Positions 21,105 through 32,864 of a stretch of 64,000 nt of DNA are shown here, one piece after another. The notes under the pieces are model-generated. The model did no database searches. It saw only the letters and a program-made list of their open reading frames with translations, and was not told the DNA's origin. The position numbers and the translations under genes are program-made. The DNA is from Thereva unica (Eukaryota > Arthropoda > Insecta > Diptera > Therevidae), in the NCBI GenBank assembly GCA_949987705.1, contig OX465282.1:84432070-84496069 (forward strand), written 5' to 3'. The stretch's first letter is position 1; each line of letters starts with the position of its first letter.

Positions 21105-21865
21105 TGGGCTGTGGGTTTGACGCTTTCTGTCGACACGGCCATTTTTCCAGCATGGTGAATATTGAATATTATGAATGGATGTTTTAATAATAAACAAACA
21201 ATAATAACAACAAATTATAACGAAAACATCGCACTTGGTTCTTCAAAGTAACACAGCTCCTATACCTACCCTACCAAAAGATTTTGTAATATTAAATAAT
21301 ATAGTATTATCGTTCGTTACACTATAGCGACGCTGATAAACTGGGAAGCTAATAACTATATTTGGAAATCCGAACGATTTCAGAAGAGCCAAACTAATCA
21401 ATGTAAAGGGTTTGTCAAACTTGACCGATGAGAGCCAATTTTTTGGAAATTTCGGAATGAATTTGAATTTCAAAAAAACTTTAGAAGGGGGAAAACATTA
21501 AAAAAAATCGTAATGTTTGTAAGGGCTAACGTTTTTTTTTTGCATGGTTTTTAAAGAGTACTCGGATTTACCCCCGTATTCTAAAAGCAGTCACAAGTCA
21601 CAACGCAATCATAAGTGTTTTGTGATACTCAACTTGAAGGCCTTTACTAAATGAAAAGTAACGTAGAAGCGAAGTAGAAATTAAGTAAACATAACTCCTG
21701 TTAGCATTGGCATAAAAATCTAAATAAGAATTTCATTAGAAGTATACGCGAGCCCCCAAACCTTGTGTCCCAATTGGTCACAATTTTAGAATAGGGGGTT
21801 AGTCCGTTAGTTTCGCTGAATGCGTAAAAGGTATCATTCCAACGAGTTTATTAGATACTAGTTGG
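21105..21865. repeat. Single third copy of the fold-back arm
   Basis: Blocks shared with the 10.2-12.1 kb element, in order: TTGGGCTGTGGGTTTGACGC, GGAAATCCGAACGATTTCAG (compare the right arm), TTTGTCAAACTTGACC, AATGTTTGTAAGGGCTAACG and CGAGTTTATTAGATACTAG. Only one arm is present here, with no inverted partner. Confidence 0.65.
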
Positions 21866-23872
21866 GACCCGGTGCGGCTATGCTGCACCCATAAGCCAAT
21901 AGCCGTAATCAGGTGATATGAATTTTAATATACAGTAGGAGAGTTTGAAAAAGCAATTTGGTAGTTTTGATTCGAAATAACAAAATGTGAAACTAACGAT
22001 ATCTGGAATTTTGATCGAGACAATAAAAACCATCCATTGACATGGTATTTTTCGAGATATGAATTTTCATACATAGATGAACGCTTATTTTCTGTATTTT
22101 GGATAGCCGGGACCTGTGTAACAGCATAATGGCGCGATATAAATAGTGGGCGCCACTTATGCGAGGTGTTACCCCCTTAGCCACAAGCCCGGAAGAGCAT
22201 GGCCAAGGAGCCAACACCATACATAAGAAATAAAAGAAAATCCGGAGCTCCTACGCCGGCCACACGGAGTTATCTAGCTCGCCGGAGGGGTCGTGGGGTG
22301 TGTGGCCGGGGCTTACCGCGGTTGGTTCACCACTTACCTGTGCCTTTGCAACCTTGAATTCCGCTTCCATCATTCTCCGGTCATCGCCTGAGCCGCTTCA
22401 AACCCTGAAAAGGAATGACATCCGCCCCAACCATTCCAAAAAAAATTTAACACCTTGGAATTTTCATTATAAGTATTTAATTTCTTGGGTTATTAACACA
22501 CCTCCAACTTAAATTAAAAAAAAAACAGTATTTTATAATTACGTATATATAGAAGACTCGGTTAGAAGAAAAATTTACAAAAGAACAAAAACGCGTCGTA
22601 ATGGCACCATTCCGTAGCGTTTGTACATCCAATGTTACAATTAAATGTTCAGGTTACGGGAGAACAAATTCCTAGAAAACAAACAGAAAACTATTTACAA
22701 CAAGGAACCAACCCCGATAACAACCATCATGAACACGAAAAAAAATTATTGATATCGAAGCTTAAAAGTAGTGTATGTTAATAACTTAAATTAATAAAAT
22801 TTATTCATGACCAAATATTTTATTTTATGTAGTGTATTAGTGTTGTTTTCTTAATTTTCGATTACCAAAATCAATGTAACCAAAATGCATGTTTTAAGAT
22901 ATGCAACAATATTAATTCCAAACCAGCATTGCATGACATCTGATATGGGTTTAATAGTTTCTTGAATGATTTCATAAAATTATCTTGTCATCATAATGTT
23001 TACATAACCTAAACTCGTGATCAATTGTGCAAAAATTGTCTAACAAAGAACTATCATCATACGTCAGATAACTTCAATCTTACATTTTTGTTGTTGGTGC
23101 TTAGTTACCTGTTTTCTCTTTAACTAATTCCTTAAATACCTCAGTCCTGTCTTTCTTTAAGCCCAAAAAGTCACTATTATTCACAATGCTCAATGTTGGT
23201 GATTTGGATTCTTCGTCCCTTGTAGTTTCCGGTACTATTTCGTATTCTCAATTTGTAGTTACAGAATCTGATGATGTCCTGCTAACATTATGGTCCCTGG
23301 TCTTATAGGATTATGTTGTTTCGTTGAAGATTTTTCTTCTCTTATTAATTAAATGTATCCCTCTATTATTTATTGTACGTCTTATTATTAGTTCAGCCGC
23401 CTCTCGGTTGTTGGTTAATGTGATGAAATACTTTTGATAGATTAGCAGATAGGTTTGCTTCTTATATCAATGTCCTTGACATCGTATCCAGTTTTCGTCT
23501 CTTAGGATTGATCTCTAGTATATTATACTTCACTTTCTAAAGACGAATTCTTTTTCAAGCGAAGGCAACTTTCATTTTCTTTCCACACAAAAATTACTGA
23601 CTGACTAATATCTTATTAAAACTCTGACTCCCAAAAAACTGACACTGACTCCTCAATTATTTTTTTGTTCTCGCCTACCTCTTTTTAAATTTTTCCTTTT
23701 CCTCAAAAGTGATTTACAATAAATTTCCCATTGCCTACAAGGTGATTTCCCAACTAAATTTCCCCACCCAAATAACTAATAATTCCGACCGTTACATACC
23801 CTCGGGTCCACGAGGCCGACTCGCGAGGCAGTGAGGAGCCGAAAAAAACGGTCGCCGTAGGTCTAATATCTT
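21866..23872. other. AT-rich intergenic DNA, no gene recognised
   Basis: 22180-22440 is GC-richer and could encode a decayed minus-strand frame (RRMMEAEFKVAKAQVSGEP), but I do not recognise it. The remainder (22450-23780) is low-complexity AT-rich sequence. 23780-23872 is GC-rich (CCTCGGGTCCACGAGGCCGA) and leads into the tRNA-like sequence. Confidence 0.4.
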
Positions 23873-23941
23873 TGGCGCCAATGTGGGTCTCGACTCACGA
23901 CCTGAGAATAGGAGTCTCATGTTCTAGTGAGTTAGCCGGGC
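23873..23941 (-). tRNA. tRNA-Lys-like pseudogene or retroposed tRNA, including CCA
   Basis: On the minus strand it starts GCCCGGCTAACTCA, continues CATGAGACTC and ends GGCGCCA. This follows animal tRNA-Lys(CTT) along its whole length but lacks about four D-loop bases, has a changed anticodon loop (CTCCTAT) and loses pairing in the T arm. It will not fold properly, so it is not a working gene. The terminal CCA is not encoded in nuclear tRNA genes, which points to copying from a mature tRNA. On the plus strand the same bases read like a gypsy-type primer-binding site. Confidence 0.6.
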
Positions 23942-24109
23942 ATACGTGAACTAGTTGGTAATATAAGAACCGAGTGAAAAGCTAACTATAATTTAGGTTC
24001 ATGCTTGCAACCGTAAGTTGCGATGGCCAGTCTGAAAAATCTCCCGGAGGAATAGCTGAAGGTACAAATATCAGGCGGAAGACAATACCACATTGTCCCC
24101 CTACTGATA

Positions 24110-25186
24110 TCTATACGTCTCCAAACATTCTCACACAAACCCCGGGTGCTTTCGATCCATCGGCACAACCTCCAGCAATGCCATATTGCCTTCGAATCAT
24201 CCCGGTGAACCGACAGACACCCAGTTCGCCGAGAGACCTTCTCCAGACTGACCGAAAATAAAAAAATGAAGATGGAACCTTGAGGAGAATCAACGACGTA
24301 TGTCTTTATGCGGTAAAATGAGTATAGGAATACGAAGTGATTGCAGCTACTCCAATTGGTCAGCATCTCGGTTAAAAAAACAAAACCTAGAGGGATAAAA
24401 AAAATTTTGATGCCCCCATTGCTCGTGGGATTGCGGAGTAGAAATACCATAGTAACGGTGAAACACCCCATTTTGAGTTCTTATTCAAAATCGTATTATA
24501 CCATAAAACTTGTCATTCAGGCCATAATGATCTTCCCAAAAAAATGTATCAACAATTACCGTAGTTGTTAAAATTTGGATACCTGCTGGTACTCCTACCT
24601 TTAATAGCTTATCCACTGAGATTTTTCTGGTATAAAGATCGGTAGGTACCAATATTTCTAGAAGAATCACTAATTCCGATCTGAATATTATTATTGCAGT
24701 TCCAGAAAACCATACAAAGAGATTATGCTTCTCTTGTAGCCAAAAACTAACTGCATCAAGTACGACTGGAAGCGCCATGACATTTGATAAAGGACGACTC
24801 ATGTAGAACATAAAGTGGAATTGTGATATCGTTACTAACATACCCTATCGATATAGTAAGGCCGATTTCTATTACTTTTCTTAAATTTTCCATGCTGCGG
24901 CTACAATTCCGGCTAGCACTAGTCTAACTACATATTGACTCCAAAATTTTGAATTCCCAAATTCTGGAAGAAGATAACAGCGGGTGACGATAATATTGAT
25001 ACAAATAAAAGGCCCAATAAAAGTTCGTGGCACTACACCAGGAAATTCATGATGATCATACTGAGTGAAATTGTGCCGTAGATAGAGTATATCATGCATT
25101 GCTTGTATATTAAAGCTCTCCTCCACATTTGTGAAGGGTGCCTAGAATAGATGAGCCAGAGCTACCAAGAACAGTATGAGCCCCAT
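24110..25186 (-). pseudogene. Alg12: Alg12 (dolichyl-P-Man alpha-1,6-mannosyltransferase) pseudogene
   Basis: ALG12 is a multi-pass ER enzyme of glycosyltransferase family 22 that adds the eighth mannose to the lipid-linked N-glycan precursor. Minus strand from an ATG at 25186: MGLILFLVALAHLF, an in-frame TAG, then [20 protein letters not shown] and [15 protein letters not shown], the family's highly conserved N-terminal blocks. Next come QFHFMFYMSRPLSNVMALPV (24.8 kb) and, after another shift, [20 protein letters not shown] and AIPRAMG (24.4-24.5 kb). The order is correct, but there is one stop and at least three frameshifts, and no introns are evident. I read it as a dead, possibly processed, copy. 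The part below about 24270 is not recognisable. Confidence 0.75.
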
Positions 25187-26603
25187 TACCGAATATCAGT
25201 CACGCAAACACTTTCAATAATTTCGTATTACAAATCCGTTAAATATATTTAAATTGCGGGAAATACGAGAAAATCAGGAATCCAGAGGAAACTGACATCA
25301 AGATGAAGAACAGTTGGCGGCTGCTGCGCAAACTCTAGTGGGCTTAGTGTTAAATACGTCATCCATATCTGGATACTGTCCACTTTATTTGTGTCCAATT
25401 TTTGCTTCGCAAGTTCCGAGTTGAGATGGAAATAAATTTTCCGGCTTTAAAAATAACCTTACAAACAAATAAAAAAAATTTTCTCGACGACCACTGACAA
25501 TTTAAGCAGATTTTGACTGATAAATATTGTAAAACCCGGGCACTTTTTGTGTCAGGGGTGACCCAATCAATTGAAAGATGCTCAATAAATTAAAAAAAAT
25601 TTCCGGAAAACGGACATTCTAAATTTGGGCACTACTTACGCCCAGGCAGACCACGATTTTTCTTATGGTCCCTGGTCCTGAGTCCCTTTTCGAGCGAATT
25701 TGAAACGCGCCTAGCATTCCTGGCGTCGCTGAGTTAACAATTTTTCTGGAAAAAACGCCTTAGTTGCAGTTTTTTGCCAAAAATCTTAAAAAATTAAAAA
25801 CCATTAAAAAAAATTAATAACCAGAATTTTAATGATTGGATATTGTAAAGAGAGTCTTACAGCATACGTAAAAAAATCAGGACCAGCATGGAAGATTTTC
25901 TTTTGGCGCAGTAACAAATTTAACTTTTTAAATTCACTTAATTGCAAAATGCATTATGCAAAAACTATTTGACCGACTGTGATCGGGTTTTGGATATAAG
26001 TTAAACATGCCTTTTACTATCTAATTCCAAAATTAAATTGGAAAATAATGGTCTCTTCTTTCCTTGTGATAACTTTATAGTGAGGTACTTTTTTCGCAGT
26101 TTTCGGCTATTTCGCAATGCAAAAATTCAAATTTCAAAAATCCACCTTAGAGTAAGTTTTAGCAAATCCAATAACGAACAAAACACGCTCAACAAATTTT
26201 TCGCCTAGAAGCCTTCCTTAAGAGATATTTAACAAGAAAGGTTAAAAACAGGGAGTTTTTCAGTTTTTGGGCTACCAGAAATTTTCCTGGGAGTTTCATG
26301 CTTGCGGATATTGTTGGTGATGTCGTTTCTGACCGATTCCACCAAAAAAGCCCGTTACATCACGCCAAAACCAAAAGTTATAGCTTTCACTGCTCTAGCG
26401 CCTGGACTAAATTTCATTGTGACGTTTATTTATTTTTAAGCCTGCACTACTCTACTCACGAAGTTGGTGGAAGTATTGTATAGAATGTAGAGAGGCTCTT
26501 CGATTCACTTTGTGTAACTTGACTTCGCCTCGGTGTATGGTGTGCCGGGTAACTGGGCTGCTCGCGAGGTCGCATGAGTATGCAGAAGCAAAGGAATGTA
26601 AAA
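25187..26603. other. Intergenic AT-rich DNA
   Basis: No gene, RNA or clear repeat recognised; short open frames at 26.3-26.7 kb have no family features. Confidence 0.4.
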
Positions 26604-26927
26604 GGTGCAAGTTACACTATCATTCATTTCGTTTATTACCCCCATACACAAAACCGGTTTTTATGCAAGGGGTCGCGGGGAAGTACAATTCATGCGTCAT
26701 ATGACTCCTCACTTTTGAGCCAGAAAATTTGCCAGACTCACCCTCCATTACACTAACACAAATATAACATCGTACTCGGGGGTCTGTGAAAACTATTAGA
26801 AATTCCCCCTCTCATTCGCGTTTATTGGACAACTACAAACGCATCACAATCTTTACACAAAAAATCATACATCATACACAAACCGTTTTGATGTGAGTAT
26901 GGAGTGATGGATAGTGTAACTTGCACC
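26604..26927. repeat. MITE-like inverted repeat (GGTGCAAGTTACACTAT)
   Basis: GGTGCAAGTTACACTATC at 26604-26621 is inverted at 26910-26927. 324 bp, non-coding, no target duplication resolved. Confidence 0.6.
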
Positions 26928-27164
26928 AAATAGACTGACATCTTCGAATACCGTAAAAAAGGGTCCCCTAGTGACGAAACAATAACAACAGCTTCGTTTT
27001 ATATTTTATATAGAAACGCCAAGGGACTTCAGTACTAAAATGACATTTCTCTTTTTTCGCCTTGTTTCTGTATACCGTGCTTCGATTAAATTCAAGAAGT
27101 ACTTCGCCGAAGCAACCTAGTTAGTTATGTAGTGCAGGCTTTAGATTCAGTAGGTTCTCATATA

Positions 27165-27377
27165 CCTAGTTTATAGCTACTCCAAAAATAATTCGAATTA
27201 TGGATCATCCAAAATTTTTTACCCTATAAACGAGGTAATTCGAATTATGGCTTAAACCGAAATATTTCGGCTTAAGCCATAGTTATAAGAATGTATTTAA
27301 TACCCGTTTATACGCTAATTCGAAATTTGGATGTAACTTTGAGTTAAATCGATTTAATTTTTCTGCTATAAACTAGG
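27165..27377. mobile_element. Palindromic MITE with TA target duplication, copy 1
   Basis: Ends CCTAGTTTATAGC and GCTATAAACTAGG flanked by TA/TA, as in Tc1/mariner-type elements. The inner arms AATTCGAATTATGG and TTCGGCTTAAGCCATAG also fold back. 213 bp. A second copy in opposite orientation is at 59089-59300. Confidence 0.85.
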
Positions 27378-27990
27378 TAATATTCACCCGTAAATTGCGG
27401 AACCAGCTGAAACTGGGTCCACTCAACCCCACTCAGCTCGCTTACTTGGGTTGAGTTGATATTTCGCCTCATATAAACTGGTTGAGTTGTATTGTGTGGG
27501 TAGAAGTGGCATTTACTTTATTTGTTTACTGTCCGTGAAGTCTGCCTTCGGCGTTGGTTTTGTGTTTGATGTTTTTGCTTGCACAGGAATCAAAAAAATA
27601 TGAGTGTGCTTAAGACCACACTTTAGAAGTAAAACTTTTGTGCCCAACGGCTAGTAATATGCAATAGATATAGTGGAAAGTCTGTCGGATCTATAGTACG
27701 CTTGAGAAAATTCAGGCCAACGACAGATGCAGGAAGAATAGTGACGAATTTACTGACGGACTTGATACAAATACTATTTGAAAATATTTATGAATTCCTA
27801 TTTACATTAAAACCTAAAAGTAACCGAGTAAAAATAATTTTTATTGGCTAATTTTCTTAAAAGCATTCACACGGTGCACCTAGTACGTATAGCATATAAG
27901 TGCGTATCCCACACGGGTATGCACGCTTCCGCCACAGGCGTGGATACTACCGCCACAGGCACGAAAATCTAAACATTCGCCTCATGGAAG
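27378..27990. other. Intergenic
   Basis: No gene. It contains a GGGTTGAGTTGATAT-type repeat near 27410-27480 and a short GCCACAGGC repeat at 27930-27960. Confidence 0.35.
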
Positions 27991-28313
27991 TAAGCTGGTG
28001 ACATATGCAAGCGTACATGCATTGCATTCAGAGGTTCATAAAATTGCATGGTTTTTTCCGTCCCGGCTTTCACACATAGCCCGAAAATCTAAGTAACGAG
28101 TGCATGCAAGGTGTATGTGTTTGTTGTGCATAGGTACTTGTGTGTGCTATTTCGAATGCGGCATTACAGAAAAAGTTAAAAGTAGTCCGACCTTTGCGTG
28201 GCATGCATTCCATTCATGGAACATTCCGTCAGGTCGCATTTGAATACACACACTTCTATATTATTTATCAACGAATTGAACGCATGTACGCTTGGATATG
28301 TCACCAACTGTAT
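27991..28313. repeat. MITE-like inverted repeat
   Basis: CTGGTGACATATGCAAGCGT at 27991 on is inverted at about 28275-28312 (ACGCTTGGATATGTCACCAA). Non-coding and rich in CATGCA words. Confidence 0.55.
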
Positions 28314-29893
28314 GCATGCTCCGCTCCCGCTACATTCATGGTCATTAATAATTGCATCCGCATCGGCATAGACTATTCCAAACCCAGGTATTGTTTTACC
28401 AAGCAGTCCGCCAACCACATACAATGAAGCTTTACCTACGCGAGCCGCTTTACCTACGCGGACGAGAGCCAGTATACTTGAGTATGGTATTGGCACCCTT
28501 TATGGCCACCTAGCCAATTACCTGATTACTTCGTCCCATACAATCTTTTAGGGAGCCAATTAATTTTAAAGGGAGCAAAAAGATATGCAATCAACCTTTT
28601 TTTCAAATTCTTCTTTCTATGCGTAGTTGAAAATAATTTATTTTGGCTGATTAAACCGAATTTGAAGCATAAAGTTGAAAACACATTTTTTACAAACCTT
28701 TATATTTTCAGTCGATGTAGGGATAGTTTCAGCCCTTTACTATTATCCCTTATCATAAAATTTGCTTTGTTATAAATCAACCACTTTTGAATATAAATGT
28801 TGCAAAAAATGTATTTTATTAGATTGTTTTTGATTATAATTAAAATTATCGCGAAAGGGGAATTTTTAAGCATATTTAAAGGTGACATCCATATTTTAAG
28901 ACTGTGGGACCCTGATTTTCGTAATCAGCGACCCAAAAAACATATCCAGAACGATTTTCACAACAGTGTAATGTTTTGACATAAACGATTCGTCGATTTG
29001 TGCAAGTTAAAAAAATTGTAATTCAAAAAGGGGAAAGGTCCAGCACATCTCACCAGAGGGGAAGTGGGTGCCAATTTTAAACAACAGCAACTCACACATT
29101 TAATTCACCACTCCCTTTTGGTATTCTAAGCACCCAAACCACCGCCGAAAATTCTTCTCGTATATGCCGCTTCCAACATGTCAGTCAACTCCAAAGTGTC
29201 CGCGGCATAAGCCCGGCCAGTGACCAAACCACAAGAAAAATCTGAAATAATTCACCTCTACAGAATGGTGAATTTGTATTCCTATAATGAGATAAAGCAA
29301 AGTCTGGGCGACAACGTAGCTAACATGCCAGAAAATCTATGCAGTAAGGCAGAGTGTATTTTAACTGTTGCACACACAGCCCCAAGTTTCTTGGTCCCTT
29401 GTACCCCGTCCGCCCCTTTTCCCATCGTTATACGAAAGTTCTGACGATTTTTCATGTGTGAGAGCGTTACACGAATGAAATTGATTCACTCTCACGTAAA
29501 TTTTTTTAAGCAAACGCCCCTAAAGAAGTTTTACTTCAAAAATTTACGTTCTGAGAATTTCATACAAAAATTTGAGGTTATGTTTTAGTTTCCGGTCAAC
29601 TCTATTTCGTATTCGGTGGTGGAAATTTCAACTGAATCTCGACTCAACTCTTCAACCTAGTCATAAATGGGGTAGTTATAGACATCTTTGCCCTAAGTTT
29701 CCCAGGTTTCTGTCCTGTCCGAGGTTGTGTCATAGGTACAACTTAATGGCAGAAAAGGCATTTCTCGGTTTTAGGTCTCTTGATCAAGAGCTACAATTTG
29801 AGATATGGCCATAGCGACAGTACTTTCAAAGATGAAAGAAGGTTACAGACGGACAAAGCTTCTGTATAAGCTTTTTTTTTGGAAAAGCTAAAA
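28314..29893. other. Intergenic
   Basis: No gene recognised. There is a small tandem of GCTTTACCTACGCG near 28428-28460. The rest is AT-rich unique-looking sequence. Confidence 0.35.
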
Positions 29894-30155
29894 ACTAAGA
29901 AATACGCTTTTGCTCTAAAATGCACTAAAAAGTAAAAAGTAATTTTTAATGTAAAGTTGTTATTGCTCCAGCCAGTATATGGACACAACCTACCTTTCGA
30001 AATGTAAAAAAGCGTGGAGCGCTAACGAAATGTTCCGGTATTAATAAAATGAGAATATAAGTAACTAGTCCCACGCTTTTTTGCATTTCGAAAGGTAGGT
30101 TGTGTCCATATAGATACTGGCTGGAGCAATGACAACTTTAATTCAATATTGTTTT
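29894..30155. repeat. Hairpin repeat, related to 62031-62125
   Basis: GCTCCAGCCAGTATATGGAC through AAAAAAGCGTGG (about 29967-30016) is inverted at about 30073-30129. The left flank, AATACGCTTTTGCTCTAAAA to TTATTGCT, recurs as a degraded copy at 62031-62125. Confidence 0.7.
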
Positions 30156-30186
30156 TTTACTTTTTAGTACAATTTAAATTTTCTTC

Positions 30187-31842
30187 AGGACCCGTGAGGT
30201 GTATAAATGTCTCAAGGAGCTTGACGTCAACAAATCCACTGGCCCCGATAATATTCCCCCTATGGTACTCAATAAATGTGCCTCACCTTTGGCTAAACCT
30301 CTGCGCAAACTTTTTGCCTTATCATATTTCTCCGGAGTTTATCCAAAGTCCTGGAAACTAGCTCATGTTAAGCCCATTCCGGAAAAAGGTGATGCCAGCG
30401 ACCCTTTAAACTACCGCCCAATAGCAATAACTTCTGTTCTCTCCAAAATCTTGGAGACAATAATTAATAGAAAGCTGATGCAATATTTAGAATCTAACCA
30501 AATCATACACGACAGGCAGTACGGCTTTAGACCGAAAAGATCTACTGGCGACCTTCTTGTGTGTTTGACCGAGCATCTACACCGAAGCATCCATAGTTCC
30601 GGTGAGTCTGGTCTGGTTGCTCTAGTCTAGATATTTCCAAGGCTTTTGACAGAGTATGGCATCCCGCTCTGCTGTCTAAACTCTATTGGTATCGACTCAG
30701 TTCTTATGAACTGGATTGAGAGCTTTCTTTCCAGCCGTTCAATCAAGGTAGTATTGGATGGAGTCGAATCCAACCCACACTCCATCTCGGCCGGCGTTCC
30801 CCAAGGATCGATCCTCTCACCTGCTCTCTTTCTAATATTCAATCCCCTCCAACCCACTCCACGGTTTCGCCGACGACAGTACTCTGCGTTACTCTTCCGC
30901 CAACGCTAGACAAGCAAGTGCCAGACCTTGTCTCTTAGACCGCGAACTCATGTCCAGCTCTCTTAACGAAGACATCGAGCTCATTCTTGACTGGGGCCGC
31001 AAGAATCGGGTCGAATTTAACGCATCAAAAACAAAGTACTGCCTTATCTCCACCAAAACCTGTACCAACTTTCCCTCTATTTTATTGGACGAGGATAGCC
31101 TAACACCTGACCCATCTCTTAGCATCCTGGGAATGACTCTATCTAATGATATGCAATGGAATGGTCACATATTCCAAATTGCAAACAAGCGTATCAATGC
31201 CTAGGATTCCTTAAGAGATGCAAGTTCCTCCTTCAGCCAGCTGCTCTAGCCACAATCTACAAGTCCTACATTCGACCCCACCTTGAATACAACTCTTATA
31301 TCTGGGCGGGCGCTCCTAAAACCATCATGGCTTGGCTGGATAAGGTGCAAAATCTCGCCATCAAACTCATTGGTGATAGCACTCTTTGCTCCTCCATCGA
31401 CCCTTTAAGCCACCGTAGGAACGTAGCTGCACTCAGCAAGTTTTATCGCTATTATTACAGCGAATGCTCCACTGAAATAAAGAACCTCCTGCCTACACGG
31501 CAACTTTTTTCCCGCAACACAAGACTAGCCAACTCGGCTCACCCTTCACCCTGCAGACCTCCCCTTCACGCACATTACGGTTTAGCTGCTCATTTATAAA
31601 TAGAACAACTCGGTTGTGGAACTTTCTTCCGCAGTCGGTGTTTCCGAGCTCTTATAACATCTCTGAGTTCAAACGCAAGGTTCATCGAGACCTACTCATG
31701 CACCCCCCAGACCCCTAGCCTATCCTTTCTATTCTATCCTTCAGATCAAGCTTACTATTATACATTGCACCATGACTCGAACGACATGACGGACTAGTAG
31801 TACAAAGGGTGACTCCTAAGCTTCATCGTATCACAAAAAAAA
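30187..31842 (+). pseudogene. LINE of family 2, 5'-truncated copy 1
   Basis: Reverse-transcriptase blocks in order: LDVNKSTGPDNIPP, LNYRPIAITSVLSKILE, DRQYGFRPKRSTGDLLVCL, then after a frameshift ISKAFDRVWHPALLSKL, GVPQGSILSPALFLIF and the C-terminal HRRNVAALSKFYRYY. Several frameshifts (near 30628, 30650, 30840 and 31200) inactivate it. The 3' UTR runs ACATTGCACCATGAC...TACAAAGGGTGACTCCTAAG and ends in AAAAAAAA. Other copies are in both large Pgm1 introns and, as a tail only, at 63.9 kb. Confidence 0.8.
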
Positions 31843-32113
31843 GGAGTAAACCTGCTCCGATTTACCGAATAAAGCGTCTTAACGCAGTTGACGGTTGAGT
31901 AAAATCAAGAATCTGTGTTGAGCCTCATTTATTTTCTCGCTAATACTGGCATTGTACTTTATAATAGACCCTAGTGGCACAAAGGGTGTTTTCATAATAA
32001 ACGATCTGCAGATTAACAACAGATTGTGTCAAATAAAAAGAAACCTCTTCCATATATTCAGAGTAGCGTAAAAATAAGACGAAAATAAATATAAAAACTA
32101 AAAAGACCTTTTA
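31843..32113. other. Sequence between LINE copy 1 and the 3' end of G12-like gene 3
   Basis: No gene. AAATAAATATAAA on the plus strand near 32085 gives TTTATATTTATTT on the gene strand; no further signal was resolved. Confidence 0.35.
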
Positions 32114-32698
32114 TTACCAAGCTAATGCCTCTCTAATAAATTGATTAAATTGTTGAATATCAACTCCAAGAGTTTTCAAATGATCCAATGGCTTCTGTAC
32201 TCTTGGGTTCTTAATAACACGCTCATAAACAGGCTTTAAAGCTTGTAATCTATGGAAAAATTCAGTAAATAGTCCACCTTCCGCAACCTTTTGTCTTATA
32301 AGATCTTCAATTTCCTCAAGTGGAAAAATTTTCAAAAAAGCTTCCATAAATCCTTTCCATCCAGGCTTTCTATCCTCTGATAACTCTCCACCAAGTTCCA
32401 AATATTTATTCATCGCTTCTAGATTGTCGACGAACAAATGAGCTGCGATCCAATCTTGGAATTCTTTTACTTCTTTCTGTTCCATTATAAACTGGTAGGC
32501 GTCATACAAGCCTCCAGTAACAATATAATCATAGATTTCTGCCACATCCTTATCGTAAATGTAGTAGTATCGAGTAAGTTCTATGATGTCTTCCAGAGGA
32601 ACGCGACGGTAGATTTCGTCAAAATCTTCATTTAAACCTTTTTGCTGAGCTGAGGCTGCTAATGACACCAGAGCTAGGAAAATTACAAACTGCTTCAT
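32114..32698 (-). CDS. G12-like midgut microvillar protein (DUF1397), gene 3
   Basis: Encodes 194 residues with signal peptide MKQFVIFLALVSLAASA. The mature region includes IYRRVPLEDIIELTRYYY, KPGWKGFMEAFLKIFP, HRLQALKPVYERVI and LGVDIQQFNQFIREALAW. It is co-linear with gene 2, most positions are identical, and the promoter is also conserved, so the two arose by a recent duplication that included upstream DNA. About 11 kb now separates them, filled with transposons. The ATG follows a splice acceptor directly. As with its relatives, a secreted gut protein is expected; no enzymatic motif is present. Confidence 0.9.
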   Translation of the reverse strand: MKQFVIFLALVSLAASAQQKGLNEDFDEIYRRVPLEDIIELTRYYYIYDKDVAEIYDYIVTGGLYDAYQFIMEQKEVKEFQDWIAAHLFVDNLEAMNKYLELGGELSEDRKPGWKGFMEAFLKIFPLEEIEDLIRQKVAEGGLFTEFFHRLQALKPVYERVIKNPRVQKPLDHLKTLGVDIQQFNQFIREALAW

Positions 32699-32799
32699 CT
32701 GGAAATTTCAAAAATATAGTACTTTCGATTTCCCACAAAATTTGCAAGTATTTATTTACCATTCAATTTAAGTGTTTACTAAAGTGTTGAATAAGAACT
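32699..32799 (-). promoter_or_regulatory. Leader exon and 61-nt 5'UTR intron of G12-like gene 3
   Basis: Intron 32699-32759 (minus: GTAAATAAATAC...AAATTTCCAG). Leader exon 32760-32799, beginning at a TCAGTT initiator. Same layout as gene 2. Confidence 0.75.
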
Positions 32800-32824
32800 G
32801 AAAAGTCTTCGCTTTCTGGAGAGT

Positions 32825-32830
32825 ATTTAT
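32825..32830 (-). promoter_or_regulatory. TATA box of G12-like gene 3
   Basis: ATAAAT within ACATAAATACTC, exactly 31 bp upstream of the initiator at 32799. Confidence 0.75.
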
Positions 32831-32858
32831 GTATGTAGCTCCAAAATATTTTAAGTGC

Positions 32859-32864
32859 AGATAA
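32859..32864. promoter_or_regulatory. GATA site of G12-like gene 3
   Basis: AGATAA at the position corresponding to the palindromic GATA pair of gene 2; TGCAGATAAA is shared. Confidence 0.5.

Noticed and set aside
24001..24261. Plus-strand 86-codon frame
   Set aside because: Opposite strand of the Alg12-like relic region, with no family features.
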